DNA from: Collinsella sp. | GTDB lineage: Bacteria > Actinomycetota > Coriobacteriia > Coriobacteriales > Coriobacteriaceae | DNA: 64,000 nucleotides | Reading direction: 5' to 3' | Assembly (NCBI GenBank): GCA_031292915.1 | Contig: JAUMSH010000034.1 | Span: 1 to 64,000 of the forward strand | The notes under the pieces: generated by a model | Told to the model about the DNA's origin: nothing | Database searches by the model: none | What the model saw: the letters and a program-made list of their open reading frames with translations, nothing else | Position numbers and translations under genes: made by a program | Part shown: in pieces, positions 33,795 to 42,498 of the stretch | Numbering within the stretch: the first letter of the stretch is position 1 | Layout: each line of letters starts with the position of its first letter

Positions 33795-34508
33795 ATGGCG
33801 CAGCGCGAACAACACGAACGGGTCAAAAAGATGGACCACTGGGCGGACAAGCTGTTCGGTCATAAGACAGTGGTGATGGCGATATTGGTCGTCATTGCGA
33901 TGGCGAGCGGCTTGGCGATGGCGAACCTTGGCGGCGGTGCCGGCGGCGTGTCGTTTGAGCGCACTGACGGTTCAGGCTCGTTGGTGAAGCCGGGATCCGG
34001 CGATGCCTCGAGCGGAAAGGCATCCGAAGGCTCTTCGACAAAGGCTTCTGCCGCGGCAGAGGTCTATGTCGATGTCGATGGCGCCGTTGTGTCGCCCGGC
34101 GTATATCGCCTCAAGGACGGCGCGCGGGTGGCTCAGGCGATTGATGCCGCCGGCGGGCTGGCGCCCGAGGCAGACGTTACGGGGCTCAATCGGGCGTCTA
34201 AGGTCACTGATGGACAAAAAATTCACGTTCCAACGGTAGGGGAACAGCGGGCGTCCATTGCGGAAGCCGGTGTTGATGGTGGGGCTTCCGCATCATCGGG
34301 TGTGAGTGGCGCAACAGGCCTAGTAAACATCAATACGGCAAGCTCGGCAGAGCTGCAGACGCTCTCGGGCATCGGCCCCTCCATGGCCCAGTCGATTATC
34401 GATGAGCGTACAAAGAACGGTGCTTTTGCCTCGGTTGACGATCTGATGCGTGTGTCGGGAATCGGCGAGAAGAAGCTTGCCAAAATCAAAGATTGCATCT
34501 GCGTATGA
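33795..34508 (+). CDS. comEA: Competence protein ComEA (membrane DNA receptor)
   Basis: Binds double-stranded DNA outside the membrane during uptake. The 237-aa protein has a short cytoplasmic start (about 22 residues), one membrane helix (VVMAILVVIAMASGLAMA), and a Ser/Gly-rich linker. A SLBB domain (YVDVDGAVVSPGVYRLKDG) and a C-terminal helix-hairpin-helix domain (VNINTASSAELQTLSGIG, LMRVSGIGEKKLAKI) follow. ATG at 33795 lies 7 nt after GGGAGG; an ATG at 33773 is less well placed. Its stop overlaps the comEC start. Confidence 0.96.
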   Translation: MAQREQHERVKKMDHWADKLFGHKTVVMAILVVIAMASGLAMANLGGGAGGVSFERTDGSGSLVKPGSGDASSGKASEGSSTKASAAAEVYVDVDGAVVSPGVYRLKDGARVAQAIDAAGGLAPEADVTGLNRASKVTDGQKIHVPTVGEQRASIAEAGVDGGASASSGVSGATGLVNINTASSAELQTLSGIGPSMAQSIIDERTKNGAFASVDDLMRVSGIGEKKLAKIKDCICV

Positions 34509-36808
34509 GTGCGACAGAGCGCGAGCATGTGATGCCTCCGCGGCCCTTGATGCCGTGGACGATGGCTCTGTGTGCCGGCGTGTGCATGAGCTGCGCCTTG
34601 GTGCTCAACGTGGCCGCTGATGTGCTGCTGAGGGAGCAGGCGCCGGCGGTCGGGCTGCTATGGGCCATTCCCGTTGCGGCGGCGGTATTCGTTGTGCTGG
34701 CTCAATTTTGTGCACCGCTTGCTCCTTGGAAGCGGTGGCTGTATGCCGCGTCCGTCGGTCTCGTGGCGGGAGCGGTCGTCTCGGCGTGGTGGGCTGCGGG
34801 CGCGCTCAACGCCTCGAAGGCGCTCGACGCTCGAGCGGCAAGCGGCCTCGAGTTTGTCGTGCAGGGCGATCCATCCATAAACGACGACGTGTATTCCTAT
34901 ACCTGCGAGGCACGTGCGGACGGTAAGAACTTGGCAACGGTTCGCCTATCGTGCGACCTCGAGCTCAAGGTCGGGGCGCACGCGCGTGTTATCGGTCGCG
35001 TTTCACGTTTTGAGAACGATGCATATGGACGATCGCGCGTGCTCCGAGGCGAGGTGCGCAAGGTTCAAGCCGTTCGGATTGTGTCGGTCGACGAGTGCTC
35101 TCCGGGGCCGCTGCTTCGGCTGCGAAATGGGCTGCTTGCGTCCATCGCGCCTGCGACCGACCCGGCGCGTGCGCTCATAGCCGGTGTCATCTGCGGTCGT
35201 TCGGCCGAGCTGCGCGCCCAGCCGGCGGGCGACTGGTTTTCGGTGACGGGAACGGCGCATCTTATCGCCGTCTCGGGCAGCCATTTGGCTATCGTGGGGT
35301 TTGTAATCGAGGGTGTATTGCAAAAGACTCGGTGCTCACGTGGTCTTCACCGGGCGATATTGGCGATAACGCTTGTTGGCTACGCTGCCTTTACTGGCGC
35401 GTCTCCCTCGGCCGTGCGCGCGTGCTGCATGGTGTTCGCGACGCTTGTCGTAAACGGCGCGGGGCGTCGCCGGCACGGCGCATCGGCACTCTTCGTAACC
35501 ATGTCCATCTTTGTGCTACTGCGGCCGACGGTGCTGTTCGAGATGGGCTTTCAGCTCTCGTGTGCCAGCGTCTTTGCCATTCTGTGCTTTTGCCCCTATG
35601 CGACCTACACTTTGGGTGAGCTGAGTGTGCCATCGGGCGTTGCAAGCATGCTTTCCGTCACGCTGTGCTCGCAACTGGCGACTCTTCCCATTACCATTCC
35701 CGCCTTCGGTACGTTCTCGCTCATTGCTCCGTTGGCAAATGCGGTCATCGGTCCGGTGGTGAGCGTACTGCTTGCTGTGTCCATCGTGCTGGTTCCCTTT
35801 TCGCTCGTGGCACCGTTGCGGACTTGGGCGCTCGTTGTGCCCATGATTGCCGCCCGTTGCGCGCTGTTTTTCGAGCAGCTGTTTGCCGCCGTGCCGGGTG
35901 CATCCGTGAGTGTGCCGCCCGATAGCATGTGGATTTACCTAGTGCCGTGTTTGCTGGCGGTTCTGCTGGTCTGGTGGCCGCGTCCCCGTGCACGTCCTAT
36001 GGCGGTGGGGCTTGCATGCCTGGTGCTCTTGGCTGCGATTCCGTACGCCTACTGGGATCGATTCGCTCCGCCTTCGGTGACGGTGCTCGATGTGGGCCAG
36101 GCGGATGCGATTCTTATCCGCCAGGGCGACGCAGTAGCACTCGTCGACTGCGGGCTCGACGAGCGCGTGGTAGCGGCGTTGGTTCGCAATAACGTGCACC
36201 ATATCGATGCCGTCTTTGTGACGCATTGGGATGAGGACCACTGGGGTGGTCTGCCTGCCGTGCTCGAGCAGTTTTCGGTCGGAACGATTGCCGTGGCGGC
36301 GGATGCGCTGGAGGATGCTCCTGCCGAGGTATTGAACCGACCTGGCGTGGAGTATCGGCAGGTGCGCCGTGGGGATACGGTCGATATCGGCTCATTTTGC
36401 GCCCGCGTGATGTGGCCATTCGAGTCCGTGGATGGCGAGGGAAATGAGGACTCGCTTGTCCTGCTGCTCTTTTATGTTCAGGAAGACAAGGGCCTGCGTA
36501 TGCTCCTCACCGGTGATGCCGAGCTCGACCAAGAACGGGAATTCGTGCAGGAGGTGGGGGATATCGATGTACTTAAACTTGGGCATCACGGCTCCAAGGT
36601 TTCAGTTGATGGTGAGTTGCTGGACGTCCTGAGACCCGAGCTTTCCCTTGCGAGCGCGGGCGAGGGCAACCGCTATGGCCATCCGTCCGACGAGTGTATC
36701 GATGCCGTGAAGCAGTCTGGTGGTGCGTTCGCATGCACTATCGAACGCGGTGATATCACCATCACGCCGACCGCGAAGGGCTTTACGATGCGTTGCCAAC
36801 GGTCGTGA
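34505..36808 (+). CDS. comEC: Competence protein ComEC (DNA uptake channel)
   Basis: Polytopic membrane channel carrying single-stranded DNA into the cell. The 767-aa protein starts with membrane helices and a DUF4131/OB-like region. The central Competence domain contains ISVSGSHLAIVGFVIEG (AVSGSHL motif). The C-terminal metallo-beta-lactamase domain has VLDVGQADAILIR, VTHWDEDHWGG (HxDxDH, His about 574) and LTGDAE and LGHHGSK, consistent with a nuclease. ATG overlaps the comEA TGA (ATGA). holA follows 78 nt downstream behind its own promoter. Confidence 0.95.
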   Translation: MSATEREHVMPPRPLMPWTMALCAGVCMSCALVLNVAADVLLREQAPAVGLLWAIPVAAAVFVVLAQFCAPLAPWKRWLYAASVGLVAGAVVSAWWAAGALNASKALDARAASGLEFVVQGDPSINDDVYSYTCEARADGKNLATVRLSCDLELKVGAHARVIGRVSRFENDAYGRSRVLRGEVRKVQAVRIVSVDECSPGPLLRLRNGLLASIAPATDPARALIAGVICGRSAELRAQPAGDWFSVTGTAHLIAVSGSHLAIVGFVIEGVLQKTRCSRGLHRAILAITLVGYAAFTGASPSAVRACCMVFATLVVNGAGRRRHGASALFVTMSIFVLLRPTVLFEMGFQLSCASVFAILCFCPYATYTLGELSVPSGVASMLSVTLCSQLATLPITIPAFGTFSLIAPLANAVIGPVVSVLLAVSIVLVPFSLVAPLRTWALVVPMIAARCALFFEQLFAAVPGASVSVPPDSMWIYLVPCLLAVLLVWWPRPRARPMAVGLACLVLLAAIPYAYWDRFAPPSVTVLDVGQADAILIRQGDAVALVDCGLDERVVAALVRNNVHHIDAVFVTHWDEDHWGGLPAVLEQFSVGTIAVAADALEDAPAEVLNRPGVEYRQVRRGDTVDIGSFCARVMWPFESVDGEGNEDSLVLLLFYVQEDKGLRMLLTGDAELDQEREFVQEVGDIDVLKLGHHGSKVSVDGELLDVLRPELSLASAGEGNRYGHPSDECIDAVKQSGGAFACTIERGDITITPTAKGFTMRCQRS

Positions 36809-36816
36809 TGACATCG

Positions 36817-36846
36817 TTGGCGCGCGGTGGGACCCTGGGCTAAAAT
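36817..36846 (+). promoter_or_regulatory. holA promoter
   Basis: TTGGCG (36817-36822), an 18-nt spacer and TAAAAT (36841-36846), about 40 nt before holA, allowing essential holA expression independent of the com genes. Confidence 0.6.
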
Positions 36847-36886
36847 GACACGGTACGAATATGGGAGCTTGCGAGAGGGGAGCGCG

Positions 36887-37849
36887 ATGTCCGAAACCGG
36901 GCTGTTGCCGGCATATCTGATCGTCGGTACCGATGGAGTCAAGCGCGATCACGCCGTCTCGCGCATGAAGGCACGTCTGGAAAAGTCGGGCATGGTCGAG
37001 TTCAACCTCGACGAGCGCGATATGACCAAAGACCCCGATATCGAGTCGATTATCGGATCGCTCAACACCTTTCCCATGGGCAGCGAGTTTCGCCTGGTAA
37101 TCCTTGACGGCTGCTCAAAACTCGCCAAAGCGATCTCCGAGCCGCTTGTTGACTATCTGGCGAGTCCCAGCCCCACAACGGTCTGCCTCATCATTGCTGA
37201 CTCGCTTGCCAAGAACACACGCCTGTATAAGGCGATCGCCAAGATCGACAAGAAGGCCGTGATCGATTGCTCCGGCACCAAGCGCTGGGAGCTTCCGCGC
37301 CGCGTGCAGCAGATGGCGACGCAGCACGGCAAGTCGATCTCGACGGCGGCCGCCGAGGAGCTCGTCTCGCGTTCGGGTGAAAACACTCGCATGCTCGATA
37401 ACGACTTGGCTAAGCTTGCCCAGATGGTCGAGGCGCCCCAAATTGAGCTTGCCGATGTGGAGCGCTGGATTGTACGTACGGCCGAGGTCCAGCCCTGGGA
37501 CTTTCTCAATGCGGTCTCGGCCCGTGACATGCGACGCTCGCTTGAGCTTTTCAATCTATTGCCCGCCAAGAGCTACGTGTGGACTTACACGTTGCTGTGC
37601 GGCCGCATCCGCGAGCTTATCGTCGCCAAGGCGCTCGATGCGCGCGGACAGGGTCGTGAGCTGGCCGCAACGCTCAAGCTTCAGTCCTGGCAGGTCAAGA
37701 ATCACCTGACCTGGGCACGTCGCTTTTCGATGGCAGAGCTCGTCGCAGCGCTCGAGGGTGCCGTTGATGTGGAGCTCGCGCTCAAGGGTTCGGCCGATTC
37801 TGAGACCGCGATTTTGCTCTGGATTACGAACATCTTGAGAAAATCGTGA
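36887..37849 (+). CDS. holA: DNA polymerase III delta subunit
   Basis: Clamp-loader wrench subunit that opens the beta clamp. The 320-aa protein has the family start PAYLIVGTDGVKRDHAVSRM, the AAA+-like but non-ATPase core with TVCLIIADSLAKNTRLYK, and C-terminal collar helices with LNAVSARDMRRSLELFN. ATG at 36887 follows GAGAGGGGAG by 4 nt. The comEC-holA-rpsT order matches Bacillus. Confidence 0.92.
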   Translation: MSETGLLPAYLIVGTDGVKRDHAVSRMKARLEKSGMVEFNLDERDMTKDPDIESIIGSLNTFPMGSEFRLVILDGCSKLAKAISEPLVDYLASPSPTTVCLIIADSLAKNTRLYKAIAKIDKKAVIDCSGTKRWELPRRVQQMATQHGKSISTAAAEELVSRSGENTRMLDNDLAKLAQMVEAPQIELADVERWIVRTAEVQPWDFLNAVSARDMRRSLELFNLLPAKSYVWTYTLLCGRIRELIVAKALDARGQGRELAATLKLQSWQVKNHLTWARRFSMAELVAALEGAVDVELALKGSADSETAILLWITNILRKS

Positions 37850-37898
37850 TGATACCTGCTTATTTGACAAATTCGTTCTATCCCTTTGAGGGGGAGCG

Positions 37899-37907
37899 TG
37901 CTATAGT
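37899..37907 (+). promoter_or_regulatory. rpsT extended -10 promoter element
   Basis: TGC + TATAGT (37902-37907) about 75 nt before rpsT. A TTGACA lies at 37864 but 32 nt away, too far to be its -35. Confidence 0.5.
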
Positions 37908-37982
37908 AGGCGCTTGCATGACCTCACCGTGTCTCAGAGGTGTCATACATTTTTTGCAAGGAACTCGAAAGGAACTCCAGAA

Positions 37983-38249
37983 GTGGCAAACATCAAGTCT
38001 CAGAAGAAGCGTATCCGCACCAATGAGGCAGCTCGCATGCGTAACAAGGCTGTCAAGTCCGAGCTCAAGACGCTGACCAAGCACGTCCAGTCCGCCGTCG
38101 CCGAGGGCGACGCCGAGAAGGCCCAGGCTGCCCTCAAGACCGTCACCAAGCGTCTCGACATGGCTGCCGCCAAGCATGTTATCCACAAGAACCAGGCTTC
38201 CAACCGCAAGTCCGGTCTTGCCAAGCTCGTGAACAGCATCAACGCTTAA
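37983..38249 (+). CDS. rpsT: 30S ribosomal protein S20
   Basis: 16S rRNA-binding protein that stabilises the small subunit. The 88-aa, strongly basic product begins MANIKSQKKRIRTNEAARMR and ends KSGLAKLVNSINA. The GTG start is 9 nt after AAAGGA; the longer upstream frame is leader sequence. Weak GTG initiation is typical of some rpsT genes. Confidence 0.97.
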   Translation: MANIKSQKKRIRTNEAARMRNKAVKSELKTLTKHVQSAVAEGDAEKAQAALKTVTKRLDMAAAKHVIHKNQASNRKSGLAKLVNSINA

Positions 38250-38285
38250 GTTGTAAATTTCACACCACACAGATTACGCGCATAA

Positions 38286-38320
38286 ATGGAGCCTGTTTTA
38301 TGGAACAGGCTCCATTTTTT
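38286..38320 (+). terminator. Intrinsic terminator after rpsT
   Basis: ATGGAGCCTGTT (38286-38297) pairs perfectly with AACAGGCTCCAT (38304-38315), followed by TTTTTT. It ends only 26 nt before lepA. Confidence 0.97.
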
Positions 38321-38323
38321 GTA

Positions 38324-38338
38324 CCGCTCGGGTAAGAT
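38324..38338 (+). promoter_or_regulatory. Candidate lepA promoter giving a nearly leaderless mRNA
   Basis: CCGCTCGGG + TAAGAT (38333-38338) sits between the rpsT terminator and the lepA ATG at 38346, so transcription would start at or within 1-2 nt of the ATG. The same CCGCTCGGGTA 11-mer precedes the -10-like TAGAAT of the dnaJ region at 42442-42452. Confidence 0.45.
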
Positions 38339-38345
38339 AGTCCGC

Positions 38346-40157
38346 ATGAATACTTCAATTGACATTTCCCACATCCGCAACTTCTCGATTGTTGCGCACA
38401 TCGACCATGGCAAGTCCACGATCAGTGACCGCATTCTCGAGCTCACCCATACCGTCGACGAGCGCGACATGGAGTCGCAGCTGCTCGACACCATGGATAT
38501 CGAGCGCGAGCGCGGCATCACGATCAAGTCCAATGCCGTTCGCGTGTCTTATGACGCCGACGATGGCGAGACGTATCAGTTCAATTTGATCGATACGCCG
38601 GGCCACGTGGACTTTACCTATGAGGTCTCGCGCTCGCTGGCAGCCTGTGAGGGCGCGGTGCTCGTTGTCGACGCCACGCAGGGCGTCGAGGCGCAGACCG
38701 TCTCTAACGCGACGCTCGCCATGAACGCCAATCTGGACATTGTGCCGGCCATCAACAAGATCGACCTGCCCTCGGCCCATCCCGATGAGGTTAAGACCGA
38801 GATCGAGGATGACCTGGCGATCCCTGCCGATGATGCCGTGTTTGTCTCGGGCAAGACCGGCGAGGGCATCCACGATCTGCTGGAGTCCATTGTCTTTCTG
38901 ATCTCTCCGCCCAAGGGCGATGCGAACGCGCCGCTCAAGGCACTCATTCTGGATTCATACTTCGACGAGTATCGTGGCGTCGTCGCCACGGTGCGCATCT
39001 TTGACGGCTCCATCAAAAAGGGCGATACCTTGCGCATGATGCAGGCAAAGGGCGACTTTTTGGTCGATGGCGTGGGCGTCAAGCGTCCCGCCGAGACCCC
39101 GGTTGACGCGCTGACGGTCGGCGAGGTCGGATACGTGGTCACGGGCCTGAAGGACCCCGAGGCCGTTCGCGTGGGCGATACCCTCACGTGGGCGTCGAAT
39201 CCCTGCCCCGAGCCGCTTCCCGGCTACCGCGAGGCCAAGCCCATGGTCTATACGGGCCTGTTCCCGATCGATAACAAGGACTACGAGAACCTGCGTGACG
39301 CGCTCGATAAGCTGCACGTCAACGACCCGTCGTTGGTGTGGGAGCCCGAGACCTCGGTGGCGCTCGGTTTTGGCTTCCGCGTGGGCTTCCTGGGCCTGCT
39401 GCACATGGAAGTCGTCAAGGAACGCCTGGAGCGCGAGTTCAATCTTGACCTCATTGCCACGAGTCCATCGGTCGACTACCACGTGTACAAGACTGACGGC
39501 GAGATGGTCGATGTCCGCAGCCCGCAGGATCTGCCCGAGGCCACGCGCATCGAGCGTATCGAAGAGCCTTATCTCAAGGCAAAGATCATCTGCCCGCCCG
39601 AGTATACGGGTGCCGTCATGCAGCTCGCTATCGAGCACCGTGGCGTCACGACCGATATGATCCACCTGACGAGCAAATCGGTCGAGATGCGCTTTGATAT
39701 GCCGCTCGCCGAGCTCATCTTGGACTTCTTCGATCAGCTCAAGAGCCGCACCAAGGGTTACGCCTCGCTCGACTACGAGTTCAACGAATATCGCCCCTCC
39801 GAGCTCGTCAAGCTCGACATCCTGCTTTCGGGCGACGAGGTGGACGCGCTGTCGTTTATCGTGCACAAGGATAAGGCTTATGGCCTGGCCCGCGGCCTGT
39901 GCGACAAGCTCAAGGAAATCATCCCGCGTCAGCTGTTCGAGGTGCCTATCCAGGGCGCCATCGGCAACAAGATCATCGCCCGCTCCACCGTTAAGGCGCG
40001 CCGCAAGGACGTGCTGGCTAAGTGTTACGGCGGCGATATCTCGCGAAAGCGCAAGCTGCTCGAGAAGCAGAAAGAGGGCAAGAAGCGCATGAAGGCCATC
40101 GGCTCGGTCGAGGTTCCGCAGGAGGCCTTTATGGCGATTCTCAAGGTGGACGAGTAG
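38346..40157 (+). CDS. lepA: Elongation factor 4 (LepA)
   Basis: Translational GTPase that back-translocates or remodels ribosomes. At 603 aa it has full family length: G1 AHIDHGKST, RERGITIKS, DTPGHVDF, NKIDLP, domains II, III and V, and the LepA-specific C-terminal domain with CYGGDISRKRKLLEKQKEGK. The ATG at 38346 gives the standard N-terminus (HIRNFSIVAHIDHGK). No Shine-Dalgarno lies upstream, consistent with leaderless initiation. Confidence 0.97.
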   Translation: MNTSIDISHIRNFSIVAHIDHGKSTISDRILELTHTVDERDMESQLLDTMDIERERGITIKSNAVRVSYDADDGETYQFNLIDTPGHVDFTYEVSRSLAACEGAVLVVDATQGVEAQTVSNATLAMNANLDIVPAINKIDLPSAHPDEVKTEIEDDLAIPADDAVFVSGKTGEGIHDLLESIVFLISPPKGDANAPLKALILDSYFDEYRGVVATVRIFDGSIKKGDTLRMMQAKGDFLVDGVGVKRPAETPVDALTVGEVGYVVTGLKDPEAVRVGDTLTWASNPCPEPLPGYREAKPMVYTGLFPIDNKDYENLRDALDKLHVNDPSLVWEPETSVALGFGFRVGFLGLLHMEVVKERLEREFNLDLIATSPSVDYHVYKTDGEMVDVRSPQDLPEATRIERIEEPYLKAKIICPPEYTGAVMQLAIEHRGVTTDMIHLTSKSVEMRFDMPLAELILDFFDQLKSRTKGYASLDYEFNEYRPSELVKLDILLSGDEVDALSFIVHKDKAYGLARGLCDKLKEIIPRQLFEVPIQGAIGNKIIARSTVKARRKDVLAKCYGGDISRKRKLLEKQKEGKKRMKAIGSVEVPQEAFMAILKVDE

Positions 40158-40161
40158 GCCC

Positions 40162-41205
40162 ATGGCGCTTTCTGAATACAGTAAGCGGCTGCTGGGCTTC
40201 TATGCCGAGCAGCCGTTCCTTATGGCTCCCATGGCGGGCGTAACCGACCCCGCCTATCGCATCATGTGTCGCCGCCGCGGTGCCAACCTTGCCTACAGCG
40301 AGATGGTGAGCGTGGCAGGCCTTGCCTATGCCAGCAACAAGACGTGGCGCCTGGTGTTGCCGGCCGACGAGGAGCAGCAGATTTGCGTGCAGCTCTTTGG
40401 TTCCAAGCCCGATCAGTTTGCGAGTGCCGTCGCTGCCGTCGAGGAACGCGTGGGCGATCGCCTGTCATTGATTGATATCAACATGGCCTGTCCGGCTCGC
40501 AAGGTCGTTACCAAGGGCGAGGGCTCGGCGCTCATGCGCACGCCCGACCTGGCCGAGAAGATTGTCGAGGCGGCGGTGGGCGAGGCTCATGTTCCCGTGA
40601 CCGTGAAGATCCGCAAGGGTTTTCATGCCGAGGATCGCAACGCCGCAACGTTTGCCCAGATGCTCGAAGGGGCGGGCGCCTCTGCAGTTGCTGTGCACGG
40701 TCGTTGTGCCACGCAACTTTATACGGGCCAGGCCGATTGGTCTGTCGTCGATGAGGTTGCCGACGCTGTCGAGATTCCCGTGATTGGTTCGGGCGATGTG
40801 TTCTCGGCCGAGGATGCAGCGGAGCGACTGAGCGGCTCGGGTGCCAGCGCGGTGTTTATCGCACGCGGCATCTACGGCAATCCGTGGGTGTTCGGCGATG
40901 CCCGAGCCCTTGCACTCGATGGCACGCCAGTTCCTTCTCGCTCCTCGGTCGAGCGTCTGGAGGCTCTGCGTGAGCACCTGACGTTGACGCACGAGCTTCT
41001 GCCGCTTATGTCGCGCGCCCGTACGTATGCAAGCTGGTACTTAAAGGGCATGCCCCATGCCGCCGCCTGGCGCGCTCAGGTGGTGCGCTGCTCCACGTAC
41101 GAGGAGTTTATGGCGCTGGTCGATGATATCGAGCGCGACGTGGTGGCCTGCGAGGCCGCGCTTGCCGCCGGTGAGCCGGTGCCCGCTCATCCGCTGGAGG
41201 CTTAA
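40162..41205 (+). CDS. dusB: tRNA-dihydrouridine synthase (DusB-like)
   Basis: FMN enzyme reducing uridines in the tRNA D-loop. The 347-aa protein has the TIM-barrel start FLMAPMAGVTDPAYR, SEMVSVAGLAYA, the catalytic Cys in DINMACPARKVV, VKIRKGF, and AVHGRCATQLYTGQADW for FMN phosphate. ATG is 4 nt after the lepA stop with AAGGTGG upstream. hemW starts 2 nt after its stop. The exact Dus subtype is not certain. Confidence 0.92.
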   Translation: MALSEYSKRLLGFYAEQPFLMAPMAGVTDPAYRIMCRRRGANLAYSEMVSVAGLAYASNKTWRLVLPADEEQQICVQLFGSKPDQFASAVAAVEERVGDRLSLIDINMACPARKVVTKGEGSALMRTPDLAEKIVEAAVGEAHVPVTVKIRKGFHAEDRNAATFAQMLEGAGASAVAVHGRCATQLYTGQADWSVVDEVADAVEIPVIGSGDVFSAEDAAERLSGSGASAVFIARGIYGNPWVFGDARALALDGTPVPSRSSVERLEALREHLTLTHELLPLMSRARTYASWYLKGMPHAAAWRAQVVRCSTYEEFMALVDDIERDVVACEAALAAGEPVPAHPLEA

Positions 41206-41207
41206 GG

Positions 41208-42440
41208 GTGGCCGTTACCGCGCTGTATGTGCACGTGCCGTTTTGCGCTCAAAAATGCCGCTATTGCGACTTTGACTCGCGTAGTTTCGCTCCGTGCGAC
41301 CTGGATGCTGCGCTCGATGCCTATTTTGAGCAGCTGTATGCACGCCTCGATGCCTTTGGAGACGCCGGGGCGCTTGCGCAGGTCCGCACCGTCTATGTTG
41401 GCGGCGGCACGCCGTCGCTGGCGGGGGAGCGTCTGGTAGAACTCGCCCGGCGTATCTCCATGTGGTGCAAGCCCGTTGAGTTTACCTGCGAGGCTAATCC
41501 TGAGTCGTTGACTTCGCAGCTCACCGCGGCGCTTGCCGGGGTGGGCGTCACGCGCATTTCTCTGGGAGTTCAAACTCTCGACAACGCCGAGCTTGCTGCG
41601 ATTGGCCGTATTCACGATGCCGATCGGGCGCTCGCTGCCATCGCGACGGTCAAGAACGCTGGGCTTGACGTGTCGTGCGACCTTATGTGCGGGCTTCCCG
41701 GACAGACCGCAGCGAGTTGGAAGAGCACGCTCGATGGCGTGCTGACAGCGGCTCCGCATCACGTGTCGGTTTACCCGCTCACGCTCGAGGAGGGGACGCC
41801 CCTCTATCGCATGGCGTGCCGCGATGAGTCGCTCGAGCCCGATGAGGATTTCCAAGCCGCATGCATGGACGTTGCGCGCGAGCGGCTGAGTTCGGCGGGC
41901 TACCATCCGTATGAGGTGGCGAGCTACGCGCTTGATGGGCATGAATGCGCCCACAACATTGCCTATTGGACAGGGCAGGGCTATTTGGGTTTGGGTCGTT
42001 CTGCCGCGGGTATGCTCGATGCCGAGGATTTCGATCGCTTGGCCGGGCTGTTTCCTGACGTTCCCGCTCGTGGCGATGCGCACCGCGTGCGACTGGTGCA
42101 ACGTGACGATGGCGCGACAGCGTTTGAGGCCGAGTACCTGTCGCATCGCGAGGCGGCGGCCGAGGATTTGATGCTCGCCTGCCGCATGACGCGCGGCATT
42201 GGGCCCGATCTGTTGGTTCACTCGGCAAGCGTGATTGCTGCAGACGAACTGGCGGCGGCCTGCGACCGTGCGCTCGAGTTGGGCCTTGCCACCTGGGTGC
42301 CCGATCATGTTGAAGGACATGCGGGGCGCGTCACCTCAAAAGACGTTATCGCAGGTCGCGCCCGCGCCCGTTTAGCGCCGACCCACCTGGGCTGGCTCGA
42401 TGGAAATATGCTGTTCGAGCTGTTTTGGGGTCTAGCCTAG
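41208..42440 (+). CDS. hemW: HemW-like radical SAM heme chaperone
   Basis: Radical SAM protein long annotated as oxygen-independent coproporphyrinogen oxidase; HemW members bind heme and act in its insertion. In the 410-aa protein the cluster motif CAQKCRYCDF lies near residue 15, followed by YVGGGTPSL, NPESLTSQL and GVQTLDNAELAAIGR, and a C-terminal HemN_C-type domain. The GTG start is 7 nt after GGAGG. It lies after lepA as in Bacillus and streptomycetes. Confidence 0.93.
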   Translation: MAVTALYVHVPFCAQKCRYCDFDSRSFAPCDLDAALDAYFEQLYARLDAFGDAGALAQVRTVYVGGGTPSLAGERLVELARRISMWCKPVEFTCEANPESLTSQLTAALAGVGVTRISLGVQTLDNAELAAIGRIHDADRALAAIATVKNAGLDVSCDLMCGLPGQTAASWKSTLDGVLTAAPHHVSVYPLTLEEGTPLYRMACRDESLEPDEDFQAACMDVARERLSSAGYHPYEVASYALDGHECAHNIAYWTGQGYLGLGRSAAGMLDAEDFDRLAGLFPDVPARGDAHRVRLVQRDDGATAFEAEYLSHREAAAEDLMLACRMTRGIGPDLLVHSASVIAADELAAACDRALELGLATWVPDHVEGHAGRVTSKDVIAGRARARLAPTHLGWLDGNMLFELFWGLA

Positions 42441-42441
42441 G

Positions 42442-42456
42442 CCGCTCGGGTAGAAT
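42442..42456 (+). promoter_or_regulatory. Candidate promoter for the dnaJ pair
   Basis: CCGCTCGGG + TAGAAT (-10 at 42451-42456), about 45 nt before the first dnaJ-type gene. It shares the 11-mer CCGCTCGGGTA with the lepA promoter region. Confidence 0.45.
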
Positions 42457-42498
42457 TACCGCAATATATACGCTGCTGTGAGCAGGAGGTTGCCGCGC

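Noticed and set aside
36221..36250. Degenerate metal site in ComEC
   Set aside because: HWDEDHWGG differs from the general HxHxDH motif, but the HxDxDH form is usual for ComEC, so it is not an anomaly.
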